A stretch of 64,000 nt of DNA from Microvirga terricola (GTDB taxonomy: Bacteria; Pseudomonadota; Alphaproteobacteria; Rhizobiales; Beijerinckiaceae): positions 186,001 through 250,000 of the forward strand of contig NZ_JAATJS010000004.1 of assembly GCF_011777495.1 (NCBI RefSeq), given 5' to 3'. Under the pieces are notes generated by a model. The model searched no databases. It saw only the letters and a program-made list of their open reading frames with translations, and had not been told where the DNA came from. How positions within the stretch are numbered: the stretch's first letter is position 1; each line of letters begins with the position of its first letter. Positions 44,334 through 54,300 of this stretch are shown here, piece after piece. A program made the translations under genes and the position numbers.

Positions 44334-45539
44334 GTGACCGAAGAAATCTATGACATTGCCATCGTCGGCGCGGGGGCCGTCGGCATCAGCGCCGCCCTCG
44401 CCTTCGCCCGTGACGGCTACAAGACCGTCCTCATCGGCAACCTTGATGCGCGCCGTGACGGTCGCACCGTCGCTCTTCTTAACGGATCGGTCCGATTTCT
44501 CGAGGCGCTCGATGTCTGGCCTTCTCTTGCCGCCGAGGCCGCGCCCCTCGAAACGATGCGGATCATCGACGATACGGGCAGCCTTTTCCGCCCGCCGCCG
44601 GTCGCATTCACCGCTCACGAAATCGGCCTCGATGCCTTCGGCTGGAACATCGAGAACGCGACGCTCGTCGAAAAGCTCGCCTCGGCGGCAAAGAGCTATG
44701 ATGGCCTGACCATTCTTCCCGAGCAGGCTGCAGGCTTCGAGGCTGGCGACATCGCTGCGACTGTCAGCCTCTCGAGTGGCGAGACTCTCACGGCCCGCCT
44801 CGTCGTTGCAGCTGACGGGCGGAATTCGAGATTGCGGGAGATCACGGGGATCGAGGTCAAGACGTGGGCCTATCCGCAATCGGCCGTGACGGCGATTCTC
44901 GCTCATGAGCGCGATCATCGCGAGACTTCGACAGAATTCCACACCCGCTACGGCCCCTTCACTCTTGTTCCCCTGCCGGGACGCAGATCGAGCCTCGTCT
45001 GGGTCACAAGCCCTGAGAACGGCAAGCGCCTTGCTGATCTCGACGACGCATCCCTTGCCCGCGCCATCGAGCATCAGGCGAAATCGCTGCTCGGCGCCAT
45101 GCGCATCGACGGCCCGCGCGGCCTCGTGCCGATGAGCGGTCTTTCAGTCAGCCGCTTCCAGGCCCCCCGCATGGCGCTTGTCGGCGAGGCGGCACATGTC
45201 TTCCCGCCTATCGGCGCACAGGGCCTCAATCTCGGCTTCCGCGATGTCGCAGCCCTTCGCGATGCCGTCGTGGACGCACACGACAACGGCCTTGAGCCGG
45301 GAGCGGATGAGACATTGCAGCAATATCAGCGTGGGCGCGATCTCGACGTGCGCCTGCGGACGGCCGCTGTCGACGGGCTGAACCGGACTCTGCTCTCGGG
45401 CCTGATCCCGGCCGATTTCCTACGCGGCGCCGGGCTTCTCGCCATCAGCCACATCGGCCCCTTGCGGCGGGCGGTCATGAAGGAAGGCGTGCTTCCTCAT
45501 GTGGGCGCGCCGCGCCTCATGCAGGGCATCGCGGCTTAG
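44334..45539 (+). CDS. UbiH/UbiF-family FAD-dependent hydroxylase
   Basis: Flavoprotein monooxygenase of 401 residues. The FAD site is IAIVGAGAVGISAALAFA; the second FAD motif is MALVGEAAHVFPPIGAQGLN followed by LGFRDV; a DG motif lies in VVAADGRNSRLRE. Ring hydroxylation in ubiquinone biosynthesis is the likely job, as with alphaproteobacterial UbiH/UbiL proteins; which ring position cannot be told. GTG 44334 follows GAGAAG. It is monocistronic, with a palindromic repeat right after the stop. Confidence 0.85.
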   Translation: MTEEIYDIAIVGAGAVGISAALAFARDGYKTVLIGNLDARRDGRTVALLNGSVRFLEALDVWPSLAAEAAPLETMRIIDDTGSLFRPPPVAFTAHEIGLDAFGWNIENATLVEKLASAAKSYDGLTILPEQAAGFEAGDIAATVSLSSGETLTARLVVAADGRNSRLREITGIEVKTWAYPQSAVTAILAHERDHRETSTEFHTRYGPFTLVPLPGRRSSLVWVTSPENGKRLADLDDASLARAIEHQAKSLLGAMRIDGPRGLVPMSGLSVSRFQAPRMALVGEAAHVFPPIGAQGLNLGFRDVAALRDAVVDAHDNGLEPGADETLQQYQRGRDLDVRLRTAAVDGLNRTLLSGLIPADFLRGAGLLAISHIGPLRRAVMKEGVLPHVGAPRLMQGIAA

Positions 45540-45540
45540 A

Positions 45541-45585
45541 ACATGATCAGAACGAGCGGAAACCGGTTGTTCGCCAGGATCATGC
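45541..45585. repeat. Rhizobial-type palindromic intergenic repeat
   Basis: CATGATC (45542-45548) and GATCATG (45578-45584) flank an inner inverted repeat GAAC...GTTC around CGGAAACCGG. The combination of GATCATG arms with an AAACCGG core resembles the short palindromic repeats scattered through Rhizobiales genomes. It lies two bases after the UbiH-like stop and may also end that transcript. Confidence 0.6.
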
Positions 45586-45600
45586 GACAATAAGGAATCG

Positions 45601-45639
45601 AGGGCTTGTTCATGTTTCAAGGAGACATGATCAAGCCCT
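45601..45639. terminator. Long inverted repeat at the AEC transporter stop
   Basis: AGGGCTTGTTCATGT (45601-45615) and ACATGATCAAGCCCT (45625-45639) pair over 15 bp with one mismatch around a 9-base loop. It overlaps the stop codon of the leftward gene and lies 16 bp from the previous palindrome. No T-run follows. It probably terminates or stabilises the AEC mRNA and may be part of the same repeat unit. Confidence 0.55.
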
Positions 45640-46606
45640 ATGGAAACAAGTCGTAGGGCAAAGCGCCGCTATTCAACACAAAGAGCAACGCCGTCAGCGT
45701 GACCATCGACGCCAACGTGCCGATGAGAACGCAGGCGGAGGCGCGCTCGACGCCGACGCTGTACTGGGTCGAGATCACGAAGATGTTCAGTGCGGGCGGC
45801 AGCGCCGCCATCGTGATGGCCGCATAGGTCCAGATGGGACCGAAATCGCCGATAGCGGACAGCAGAACCCACACGAAAAGCGGGTGCAGGATCAGCTTGA
45901 TGAAGACGAGCGCCGGAACCTCACCGGGAATGCGCATTAGCGGCCGCAGGGCCACCGTCACGCCCAGAATAAACAGGGCGCAGGGCGCAGCGGCGCCGGA
46001 GAGCCAAGTCACCATCTGATTGAGCGCCTGCGGCAATTGAAGATGCAGATAGCTCGCTGAAACGCCCAGTGCGGTCGCGACATTGAACGGATGCGTTGCG
46101 ACCCGCCAAATGATCTTGCGCACCGTCGCGCCGAGAGTGAGCTTCTCCACACCGGCAATCGACATCAAAAGCGGTACCAGCGAGAACAGCAGCAGATTGT
46201 CGAAGACAAAGATCAAGACGACCGGCGCACTGGCGCCCTCACCTAACGCCGCGAGGATCAGTGGCGGCCCCATATAGCCGACATTGGAATAGGCCCCCGC
46301 CACGCCCTGCATGACCGACTGCGGCAGCTCCCGCGTGTGCCGCCAGCCGGCGGAGAACGACAGGGCGAAGGCGCAGAAAGTTGAGAGAGTCGTAGCGGCG
46401 ACGAAAGGCCAGTTGGTCAGCTGATCAAGCGGCTTATCCGCGATGAGCCGGAAGAACAGGCACGGCAGGGCCACATAGATGAGAAAGAACTGCATCCAGG
46501 CGAGCCCGGCCTCGGGCTGCTTGACGGTCTTGCCGCAGAAGAACCCGAGTCCGATGAGTCCGAAAAAAGGGGCGAGCAGGTTGAAAAACCCGATCAGGTC
46601 GGACAT
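45638..46606 (-). CDS. AEC-family permease
   Basis: Auxin-efflux-carrier-type secondary transporter of 322 residues with about ten hydrophobic helices (for example FFNLLAPFFGLIGLGFFCGK at the start and LPPALNIFVISTQYSVGVER near the end). The YSNVGYMGPPL segment is typical. Bacterial members move small carboxylates such as malate or malonate; the substrate here is unknown. ATG 46606 follows GTGGAG. It is divergent from hspQ. Confidence 0.87.
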   Translation of the reverse strand: MSDLIGFFNLLAPFFGLIGLGFFCGKTVKQPEAGLAWMQFFLIYVALPCLFFRLIADKPLDQLTNWPFVAATTLSTFCAFALSFSAGWRHTRELPQSVMQGVAGAYSNVGYMGPPLILAALGEGASAPVVLIFVFDNLLLFSLVPLLMSIAGVEKLTLGATVRKIIWRVATHPFNVATALGVSASYLHLQLPQALNQMVTWLSGAAAPCALFILGVTVALRPLMRIPGEVPALVFIKLILHPLFVWVLLSAIGDFGPIWTYAAITMAALPPALNIFVISTQYSVGVERASACVLIGTLASMVTLTALLFVLNSGALPYDLFP

Positions 46607-46795
46607 CGCGGGCTCCACAAGCGGAAAAGGCCCGTTCTTCTGCCAAGCTTCCCGCGATGGAACAATGCCGCCCTGCTGAGGCCTCCCAGTCCCAAAATGC
46701 AACACTCCGTCGCGGGCCGCGGCTTCCCCGGATTGTGCCCCCAAGTCATTTGGACATGGCCGCCGACGTCGCTATATGCGGGTCCAGGAGTGAAG

Positions 46796-47128
46796 ATGAT
46801 GAAAGCGAGTTCAGCAAAATTCGCGATCGGCCAGGTGGTCCGGCATCGGGTCTTCGGGTTCAGGGGCCTGATTTTCGACGTCGATCCCGAATTCGACAAC
46901 ACGGAAGAGTGGTGGCTCGCGATCCCGGAGGACATCCGGCCGCACAAGGAGCAGCCGTTTTATCACCTCTTCGCCGAGAACGCGGAAACCGAATATATCG
47001 CCTATGTTTCCGAACAGAACCTGGTCCCCGACCATTCAGGCGATCCGCTGCGAAATCCGTTGATCGGGGAAATGTTCACCCGGGATCCGAACGGCGCATA
47101 CCGGGCCAAGCCGATCATCGCGCACTAG
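46796..47128 (+). CDS. hspQ: Heat shock protein HspQ (YccV-like)
   Basis: Small cytoplasmic protein of 110 residues with the YccV hemimethylated-DNA-binding fold. The family is known in E. coli as HspQ, a Lon protease specificity enhancer linked to DnaA stability. Visible segments are KFAIGQVVRHRVFGFRGLIF, EWWLAIPEDIRPHKEQPFYH and YIAYVSEQNLVPD. ATG 46796 has AGGAG upstream; ATG 46799 is an alternative. A clear terminator follows. Confidence 0.92.
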   Translation: MMKASSAKFAIGQVVRHRVFGFRGLIFDVDPEFDNTEEWWLAIPEDIRPHKEQPFYHLFAENAETEYIAYVSEQNLVPDHSGDPLRNPLIGEMFTRDPNGAYRAKPIIAH

Positions 47129-47150
47129 TGCAATCCCTGACACCAAACGA

Positions 47151-47184
47151 AAACGCCGAGCCATGAGCCCGGCGTTTCCTTTTT
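47151..47184. terminator. Bidirectional terminator between hspQ and ialB-like gene
   Basis: AAACGCCG (47151-47158) and CGGCGTTT (47170-47177) form an 8-bp stem followed by CCTTTTTC on the plus strand. Read leftward, the stem is followed by TTTTCG. It lies between the convergent stops at 47128 and 47201. Confidence 0.88.
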
Positions 47185-47200
47185 CATTCTGAAGCGTGCT

Positions 47201-47995
47201 TTACGGCTTCGGGGCCGCCGGGGCAGCGCCCGGAGCGGCAGCGCCGGAGTTTCCGAGTTGCTTGCGAAGCTCCTCGCTCTTCTTCTCGAGTTCTTCCTGA
47301 AGCTTCTTCTGCTGCTCTTCGAGAACCTTCGGGTCGATCGGCGCGCCGTCGAAGGCCTTGCCGAAGCCGGCGGCCGGGACGGCGAAGGTGACTTCGCGGC
47401 CAGCCTGGTTCTGAACGCTGACGTTCAGGCTCGTGCCCTTCTTCAGAGCGGCGACGAAATCGTCCTTCACCTGCGCTTCGGCGAAGCAGCCGTTCGGGAA
47501 GCAGACCGCATAGCGGCCGGGGGTCGGCTGACCCTGATCGACCGTGAAGCGAATGCCCGGCTGCAGGAGCAGGCCGAGAGGCATCAGGAAGCGGACGATC
47601 TTCTGCGCCTGCTGACCCTTCACATCGTAGAGAGCCACGGCGAGAACCGGCTGGCCCTGATCCGACACGAAGTCGCGGGTGGTGTAGCAGATTTCGGAAT
47701 TGGTGCCCGGGTCCTTACCGCAAACCTTCGTCCATTCCGGCTGCGAAGGCTCGGGCTTGACCTGAACGATCATGGGGCCTGTGCCCTGCGGGGCCTGACC
47801 GGGTTGCACGGGCTGAGCCTGGGCGGGAGCCGCCGGGGTCGCAGGCTTCGGTTGAGCGGTGGGAGCGGCCGGGGCAGCAGGCGCCGCCGGACGCGGCGCG
47901 GTCTGCGCCAGAACGGGCGCGCTCACGAGAAGGGCCATTGCGGTCGCGAGGCCGCGGGTGCCTCCCAGGCTCGCGAGACGGGTCGCGAATGACAT
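47201..47995 (-). CDS. Invasion-associated locus B (IalB)-family protein
   Basis: Exported protein of 264 residues with a signal peptide ending SAPVLAQ and then a Pro/Ala/Gln-rich spacer (about 35-75). The IalB domain has EWTKVCGKDPGTNSEICYTT, VRFLMPLGLLLQPGIRF and RYAVCFPNGCFAEAQ with paired Cys. A charged helical segment (EEQQKKLQEELEKKSEELRK) and an Ala/Pro tail end it. In Bartonella IalB aids erythrocyte invasion, but the family is widespread in free-living rhizobia and its general role is unclear. ATG 47995 follows AGAGGA. Confidence 0.87.
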   Translation of the reverse strand: MSFATRLASLGGTRGLATAMALLVSAPVLAQTAPRPAAPAAPAAPTAQPKPATPAAPAQAQPVQPGQAPQGTGPMIVQVKPEPSQPEWTKVCGKDPGTNSEICYTTRDFVSDQGQPVLAVALYDVKGQQAQKIVRFLMPLGLLLQPGIRFTVDQGQPTPGRYAVCFPNGCFAEAQVKDDFVAALKKGTSLNVSVQNQAGREVTFAVPAAGFGKAFDGAPIDPKVLEEQQKKLQEELEKKSEELRKQLGNSGAAAPGAAPAAPKP

Positions 47996-48211
47996 GTCGT
48001 AGATCCTCTTCAGTCGAAAGGTCGGCTTTTGAAAGGCCGTTAGCTCGGCGCGGTTCGGAACCTTCAATGGGACGGTGAATCTTTGCCGATTAAGGCGAAG
48101 ACATGGCGTGTCGCGCTCCTTTAACCTTTCATGCGCTACGTTTCCAGTCGGTTCGGGTAACTTTCTTTATAATATCCAGTCCGGAAAACGCCGTGACAGG
48201 CCAGGAGCGCC

Positions 48212-50032
48212 ATGGGCCTCAACCTTCGACGATCCATAGGTATTTTTACCATAACCGTGCTGACGGCCCTCGGAATTGTCTCCCCGTCGAGCGCGGAAAC
48301 TGCCCGGCATGGAATCGCCATGCACGGCGAGCCGGCACTCCCGGCTGGCTTCGATCACCTACCCTATGTCAACCCGAAGGCACCCAAGGGCGGGCGAATC
48401 ACTCTGGCTCTGCAAGGCTCGTTCGACAGCCTGAATCCACTTATTGTCCTGGGCGTCGCCCCCGACGTGGTGCCGAAATACGTGCTGCAGAGCCTGATGG
48501 TCCGCTCTCTCGATGAGCCCTTCACGGTTTACGGCCTTGTCGCACGTTCCGTGGAGATGCCCGAGGACCGTAACTTCGTCACCTTCAACCTCGATCCGAG
48601 AGCGCGTTTTTCCGACGGCAAGCCACTCACGGCGGTGGATGTGCGCTTCACATACGAGTTGCTGAAAAAGAACGGCAAACCCTTCCACTCTGATCCACGT
48701 TCGGGCTTCGCACAGGTCAAGGCGATCACGATCGAGAGCCCCCATCGCATCAAGTTCGACCTGACGGGCATCAACGATCGGGAACTCCCCCTCATCATCG
48801 CGACCATGCCGATCTTCCCGGCTCACGCGACGAACCCGGAGACCTTTGCAAAAACCACCCTCACCCCGCCCGTCGGATCCGGTCCCTACACCATCACCGA
48901 GGTGAAACCGGGCGAGCGCGTCGTGCTGGAACGGCGCTCTGATTATTGGGGCGAGGATCTTCCAGTGACGCGCGGTCTCTATAATTTCGACGAAATTAGG
49001 TACGATTTCTATCGGGATGCCAACAGCTTATTCGAGGCATTTAAGGTTGGACTTTACGATTTTCGCGTCGAGTCCGATCCGAGCCGCTGGGCGACCGGCT
49101 ACGACTTTCCCGGAGTAACCAGCGGGCGCGTCGTCAGGGAGACCCTCCCCATCCGCCTGCCGAAAGGCATGAACGGCTTCGTTTTCAATACGCGGCGCGG
49201 CATCTTCCGCGACTCTCGCGTGCGTGAGGCGCTGGGGCTTGTGTTCGACTTCGACTGGGTGAACCGCAATCTTTTCTTCAACCTGCTGACCCGGTCCGAC
49301 AGCTACTTTGCCGGTTCCGACCTGTCCGCAGCAGGACGCCCCGCCGACGAGCGCGAGCGTTCCTTGCTAGCGCGTTTCCCAGGGGCGGTCCGCGAGGACA
49401 TCCTTGACGGTCGATGGGCCCCGCCCTCCTCCGACGGCTCGGGACGAGACCGTGATGCGGCGCGGCACGCACTCAGCCTCCTCGCCGGGGCCGGTTGGGT
49501 GTTGGAGAACAATGTCCTTCGCAACAAGGAAACCGGCCAGTCCTTCGTCTTCGAAATGCTTGTCAACTCGCGCCAACAGGAGCGGCTGGCGCTGAATTTT
49601 GCGCAATCGCTCATGCGGATCGGAATCGACGCCCGCGTCCGGCTTGTCGACGACGTGCAATATTGGCGCCGCCTATCGAAGTTCGACTTCGACATGATTC
49701 AATGGGTCTGGCCGGTCACGGCCTCGCCCGGGAACGAACAACGTAACCGTTGGAGCGTAGCCGCTGCCAACAGAAGCGGATCGCTCAATTTCTCCGGCGC
49801 CGCGTCCCCCGCCATCGACGGAATGATCGACGCCATTCTGGAGGCGAAACAGCGTGAGGACTTTGTCTCCGCCGTTCGCGCCTTGGACCGGGTGCTGCTG
49901 TCAGGCTTTTACGTGGCCCCGCTTTTTTACGTGAAAGATCAATGGCTTGCCTATGACCACGAGTTGAGGCGGCCCGATAAGGTGCCGCTTTTCGGCAGCA
50001 ACATCGATTTCTGGTGGCGCGAAAAGCGCTGA
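48212..50032 (+). CDS. Peptide ABC transporter substrate-binding protein (YejA-like), orphan
   Basis: Periplasmic SBP_bac_5-family protein of 606 residues with a signal peptide ending VSPSSAE. Family segments are HGIAMHGEPALPAGFDHLPY, NFVTFNLDPRARFSDGKPLT, LTPPVGSGPYTITEVKPGE and LYDFRVESDPSRWATGYDFP, the last typical of the YejA group, which binds oligopeptides such as microcin C. CAGGAG precedes the start, and TATAAT occurs at 48168-48173. No permease or ATPase gene is adjacent, so it must work with a transporter encoded elsewhere. Confidence 0.88.
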   Translation: MGLNLRRSIGIFTITVLTALGIVSPSSAETARHGIAMHGEPALPAGFDHLPYVNPKAPKGGRITLALQGSFDSLNPLIVLGVAPDVVPKYVLQSLMVRSLDEPFTVYGLVARSVEMPEDRNFVTFNLDPRARFSDGKPLTAVDVRFTYELLKKNGKPFHSDPRSGFAQVKAITIESPHRIKFDLTGINDRELPLIIATMPIFPAHATNPETFAKTTLTPPVGSGPYTITEVKPGERVVLERRSDYWGEDLPVTRGLYNFDEIRYDFYRDANSLFEAFKVGLYDFRVESDPSRWATGYDFPGVTSGRVVRETLPIRLPKGMNGFVFNTRRGIFRDSRVREALGLVFDFDWVNRNLFFNLLTRSDSYFAGSDLSAAGRPADERERSLLARFPGAVREDILDGRWAPPSSDGSGRDRDAARHALSLLAGAGWVLENNVLRNKETGQSFVFEMLVNSRQQERLALNFAQSLMRIGIDARVRLVDDVQYWRRLSKFDFDMIQWVWPVTASPGNEQRNRWSVAAANRSGSLNFSGAASPAIDGMIDAILEAKQREDFVSAVRALDRVLLSGFYVAPLFYVKDQWLAYDHELRRPDKVPLFGSNIDFWWREKR

Positions 50033-50164
50033 AGCGTTTCCTGAAGCATAGCCGCCCAAACTGTTGAGCTGGCGTTCAGGCTGGGGGTGAAACAAATGCC
50101 CTCACCGTGGCGTTGGTGAGAACCTTCTTATTTTCGCCATCGTATTTCGCTGCAGGGTATCGGC

Positions 50165-50500
50165 ATGAACGAGTTGCAGAAAATACTTGTCGTCGACAAT
50201 GGCGAACGCGCCGCCGAAAGCGGCCTTTCCGCCGAGCTCGCCGGCATGGGCTTTGCGAGTGTGACGGCGCCCTTTGAAGCCGCGGACGAGGTTCTGGCCA
50301 TGATGCCGAGCCCTGGCGCAATCGTTCTGCAAGTTCCCCAACGCGCCGACTTTTCCGAGCGCCGCCGCTTCATGGAGTTGGCGAGCCGCCTGCGTCGTTC
50401 GCTCCCCTCCAGCGGCGTCCCCGTCATCGTCGCGGCGGGTGTAGCCGGCATCGCGCCTCTTCTGGAGACGGCGCTTGGCGTGAAGGCCATCGGGCTCTGA
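50165..50500 (+). CDS. Small receiver-like protein lacking the phospho-acceptor
   Basis: A 111-residue cytoplasmic protein. It opens like a response-regulator receiver (KILVVDNGERAAESGLSAEL) with a following helix and GFASVTAP strand. At the position of the phospho-acceptor strand (usually LLDVxMP) it reads AIVLQVPQ, so Asp appears replaced by Gln. VPVIVAAG resembles the strand that normally precedes the conserved Thr/Ser and Lys, which I do not see. It has no output domain. It is best called hypothetical with a possible pseudo-receiver fold. AGGG lies upstream of the ATG. Confidence 0.6.
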   Translation: MNELQKILVVDNGERAAESGLSAELAGMGFASVTAPFEAADEVLAMMPSPGAIVLQVPQRADFSERRRFMELASRLRRSLPSSGVPVIVAAGVAGIAPLLETALGVKAIGL

Positions 50501-50504
50501 GGCT

Positions 50505-51362
50505 TCAGGTCGAGAGCAGTTCCGCCGCGCGCCCCTCCGATCGAGCGGGGTCGTTGGTTGTAAAATACGCCGAGGTTTCGGCACCAGCCTGATAGACCGC
50601 TATGGAACTTCCAGGGCCGCCGCCAGTGTGGCCGGCAATCGAGAGGTCCCGCGAGGTTGCACCCGTCATGATGCCCAGCCCATAGCCCGGAACCGTCCAG
50701 ATCCGCCCAGGGATGGGACCTCCGATGACGAGCGGCGCAAGCATTTCTTCGCGCAATTCTTTGGGCAATAGGTCGCCTGCAATGATCCCGTCGAGCAGCA
50801 GCGCGGCTTCTTTGACGGAGCCCACAAGAAGCCCGTGATAGACCCACCCGGGATGATAAGCCGTTGCCTCGCCCATGATGACGCCTTCGAGATCGCGCCG
50901 CTCCTGAGCAACCCACGCGTTTACACCGAGCGGCTTGAGGACGAGGCGTTGCAGCGCGTCATCGAGCCCCTGCCCGGTCATGGATTCGAGTAATTGCCTC
51001 GCGATCGCGTATCCGACGTTGGAGTAACCCCACCCTGTGCCGGGCTCATAGCGAAGACGATCCGCCCCAACGCGTTCAAAAAGCGACGCGACGGGCCAAG
51101 GATCGTCGCCGCGTGCTACGGCTTCGTGATAGGCGGAAAGCTCGCCATACTCCGGAAGCCCGGCGCGATGCTCGAGCAGTTGACGCAGCGAGTAGGGGCG
51201 GTTCGGAAGCGGCTCGTCCAATGCCAGCACTCCGTCCCTCACAAGAGCCAGACAGGCTGCGGCGATCGCAGTCTTCGTGAAGCTCCACCAGGGCACGATG
51301 AGGTCGGCGTCGTGCAACTCGGTCACAGCCCCGTTTCTCACCACGGCCCAGGCTTCGGTCAT
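50505..51362 (-). CDS. Serine hydrolase, beta-lactamase/D-alanyl-D-alanine carboxypeptidase class C family
   Basis: A 285-residue protein with the class C motifs: nucleophile SxxK as SFTK (about 27-30), the YxN motif as YSNVGYAIARQ, and HTGGGPGSS in the place of the KTG box. LEHRAGLPEYGEL is typical. There is no signal peptide, so a cytoplasmic esterase or amidase is more likely than a resistance enzyme. Its ATG lies one base after the mfd stop (TGAGATG), so translation is probably coupled to mfd. Confidence 0.82.
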   Translation of the reverse strand: MTEAWAVVRNGAVTELHDADLIVPWWSFTKTAIAAACLALVRDGVLALDEPLPNRPYSLRQLLEHRAGLPEYGELSAYHEAVARGDDPWPVASLFERVGADRLRYEPGTGWGYSNVGYAIARQLLESMTGQGLDDALQRLVLKPLGVNAWVAQERRDLEGVIMGEATAYHPGWVYHGLLVGSVKEAALLLDGIIAGDLLPKELREEMLAPLVIGGPIPGRIWTVPGYGLGIMTGATSRDLSIAGHTGGGPGSSIAVYQAGAETSAYFTTNDPARSEGRAAELLST

Positions 51363-51363
51363 C

Positions 51364-54300
51364 TCACGCGGCCTTTTTCTCCGCGATGCGGACGAGATTG
51401 CGCAGGATCGTGGTGGATACTTTGATGCGCTCGTCCGGCGTTTCCACGTCGCGGATGAAAACGATTTTCATATCCGGCCTGACCTTTGCAAACGAGGCCT
51501 GCTCCGCCACATAAGCCACAAGACCATTCGGATTGGCGAATGCATTGTCGCGGAACGAGACGATGATGCCCTTCGGCCCGGCATCGACCTTTTCCACGTT
51601 GGCGCGGCGGCAGAGCACCTTGATTGCCATGATCTTGAGAAGCTGATCGACCTCCGACGGCAGCGAGCCGAACCGGTCGATGAGTTCCGCGCCGAACGCG
51701 TCGATCTCGGCATCGGTCTCCAGCGTCGAGAGGCGGCGGTAGAGGCCGAGGCGCAGTTGCAGATCCTCCACATAGTGCTCGGGGATCGTGACCGGTGCAC
51801 CGACCGAGATGGTGGGCGACCACTGATCTTCCGCGGGCTCCTCGATGCCCGCTTTGAGCTGAGCCACCGCCTCTTCCAGCATCTGCTGATAGAGTTCGTA
51901 GCCGACTTCCTTGATGTGGCCGGACTGCTCTTCGCCCAAGAGATTGCCCGCGCCGCGAATGTCGAGATCGTGCGTTGCAAGCTGGAAGCCTGCTCCGAGC
52001 GTATCGAGCGATTGCAGCACCTTGAGGCGGCGTTCGGCCTGGACCGTCAGCGGTTTGTTCGAGGGCACGGAGAACAGCGCGTAAGCGCGAGTCTTGGAAC
52101 GGCCGACGCGACCGCGCAGCTGATAGAGCTGAGCCAAGCCGAACATGTCCGCACGATGGACGATGAGCGTGTTCGCCGTCGGGATATCGAGGCCGGACTC
52201 CACGATCGTCGTCGAGAGCAGGATGTCGTACTTGCCCTCGTAGAACGCCGTCATGACATCTTCGAGCTGGCCTGCCGCCATCTGTCCGTGCGCAACGGCG
52301 ACCTTTGCCTCCGGCACCTCCTTGTCGAGGAAGGCCTTCACCTCCCCGAGGTCGTCGATGCGCGGCACCACATAAAAGGCCTGCCCGCCGCGATAGCGCT
52401 CACGCAGCAGCGCTTCTCGAATGAGCAGCGGATCGAAGGGCGTGATGAAGGTGCGCACAGCCAGACGGTCGACCGGCGGCGTCGTAATGAGGGAGAGTTC
52501 ACGCACGCCCGTCATCGCCAGCTGCAGCGTACGCGGGATCGGTGTTGCCGAGAGTGTCAGCACGTGCACCTCAGCACGCAGTTCCTTCAGGCGCTCCTTG
52601 TGGGTCACGCCGAAATGCTGCTCCTCATCCACGATGATGAGGCCGAGATCCTTGAAGGCGATGGTCTTGCTGAGCAGCGCGTGCGTGCCCACCACGATGT
52701 CGACGGAGCCATCCGCAAGCCCTTGCTTCACCTTCTTCAGGTCGGCCGACGGCACGAAGCGGGAGGCCTGGGCGATGTTCAGCGGCAAGCCGCGGAAGCG
52801 CTCGGCAAAAGTCTTGTGGTGCTGGCGTGCTAGCAAGGTCGTGGGAACGACGATGGCGACTTGCTTGCCGTTCATGGCCGAGACGAAAGCGGCGCGCAAA
52901 GCGACCTCGGTCTTGCCGAAGCCGACGTCACCGCAGACGAGGCGATCCATCGGACGGCCTGAGCCGAGATCATCCAACACCGCTTCGATGGCGTTCAGCT
53001 GATCCTCAGTCTCGTCATAAGGGAAGCGGGCCGAGAACTCGCCATAGAGGCCATCGGGCGGCGTCAGGCGTGGCGCTTCCTTGAGAATGCGCGCGGCGGC
53101 GATCTTCATGAGCGCGCCGGCCATTTCGCGGATGCGCCTCTTCAGGCGCGCCTTGCGGGCCTGCCAGGCTCCGCCGCCCAGCTTGTCGAGCTGAACCTCC
53201 ATCTCCTCCGACCCATAGCGGGTCAGAAGCTCGATGTTCTCGACCGGAAGGAACAGGCGGTCGCCGCCTGCATAATGAAGCTCCAGGCAGTCATGCGGCG
53301 CGCCCGCCGCTTCGATGGTCTTCAACCCCTCGAAACGCCCGATGCCGTGGTCTACGTGCACCACCAGATCGCCGGGAGTGAGCGCCGCAACCTCGGTCAA
53401 GAAGTCCTGCGGACGCTTCGCCTTGCGCTTCTGGCGCACGAGGCGGTCGCCCAGAATGTCCTGCTCGCTGATGACCGCGAGATCGCCCGCCTCGAAACCG
53501 GTTTCCAGGCTCCAGACGCCAACCGGAATTTCGTTGCGCGGATAGGCCATCGTCTCGGAGAGGCGGGAGATAGGCTTCGTCTGGCGCAGGTCATGATCGT
53601 GCAAAACGGTCGTCAGGCGTTCGCGCGATCCTTCCGACCATGCGCCGAGCACCACGCGCTTGCCGGACTTCTGCAAGTCGCGGATGTGGCCGATCACGGC
53701 CTCGAACACGTTGGCGCTCTCGTCCGCCCGCTCGGCGATGAAATTGCGCCCGCGTCGCGCCTCGCAATCGACGACGAGGCGGTTATCCGCATCGGGAACG
53801 GCAAATGGCGTCAGCCTTGCAAGCGCGAGCGCATCCGTCCGCGCAGCCCATTCGTCCGGCTTGAAGTAAAGCGCGTCGGGCGGCAGCGGGCGATAGGGCG
53901 CGACGCCGGGCTGGTTCATGCTCATGCCCTCGCGCCGGGCGTCGTAGTAATCCTTGACCTGAGAGAGGCGTTCACCGGCAGCATCATCCGCCAGGGCGTC
54001 GAAGATCACCGGGATACCGGGCACATAGTCCAGCAGAGAGTCGAGATGGTCGTGGAACAGGGGCAGCCAATGCTCCAGGCCGGGATAGCGCCGCCCCTCG
54101 CTGATCGCCTCATAGAGCCGGTCGTCACGGGTGGGCGCGCCGAAGGCAGCGACATAGGCCTGACGGAAGCGCTTGATGCTCTCGGTCGTCAGCTGCACCT
54201 CGCTCATCGGCACGAGGTCGAGCGAGCGGAGCATACCGACAGTGCGCTGCGTCTCCGGGTCGAAGGAGCGGATCGATTCCAGCGCGTCGCCGAAAAAGTC

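Noticed and set aside
46413-46428. TTGGTCAGCTGATCAA, a RutR-like palindrome
   Set aside because: It lies inside the AEC transporter coding region, about 180 bp within the gene, and differs in one half-site. Chance resemblance is more likely than an operator.
48168-48173. TATAAT as the -10 element of the YejA-like gene
   Set aside because: No -35 element lies at 16-18 bases; mentioned with the gene but not called as a promoter.
50505-51362. Antibiotic-resistance beta-lactamase
   Set aside because: The class C-like motifs are present but there is no signal peptide and the KTG box is changed to HTG, so a housekeeping esterase-type serine hydrolase is more plausible.
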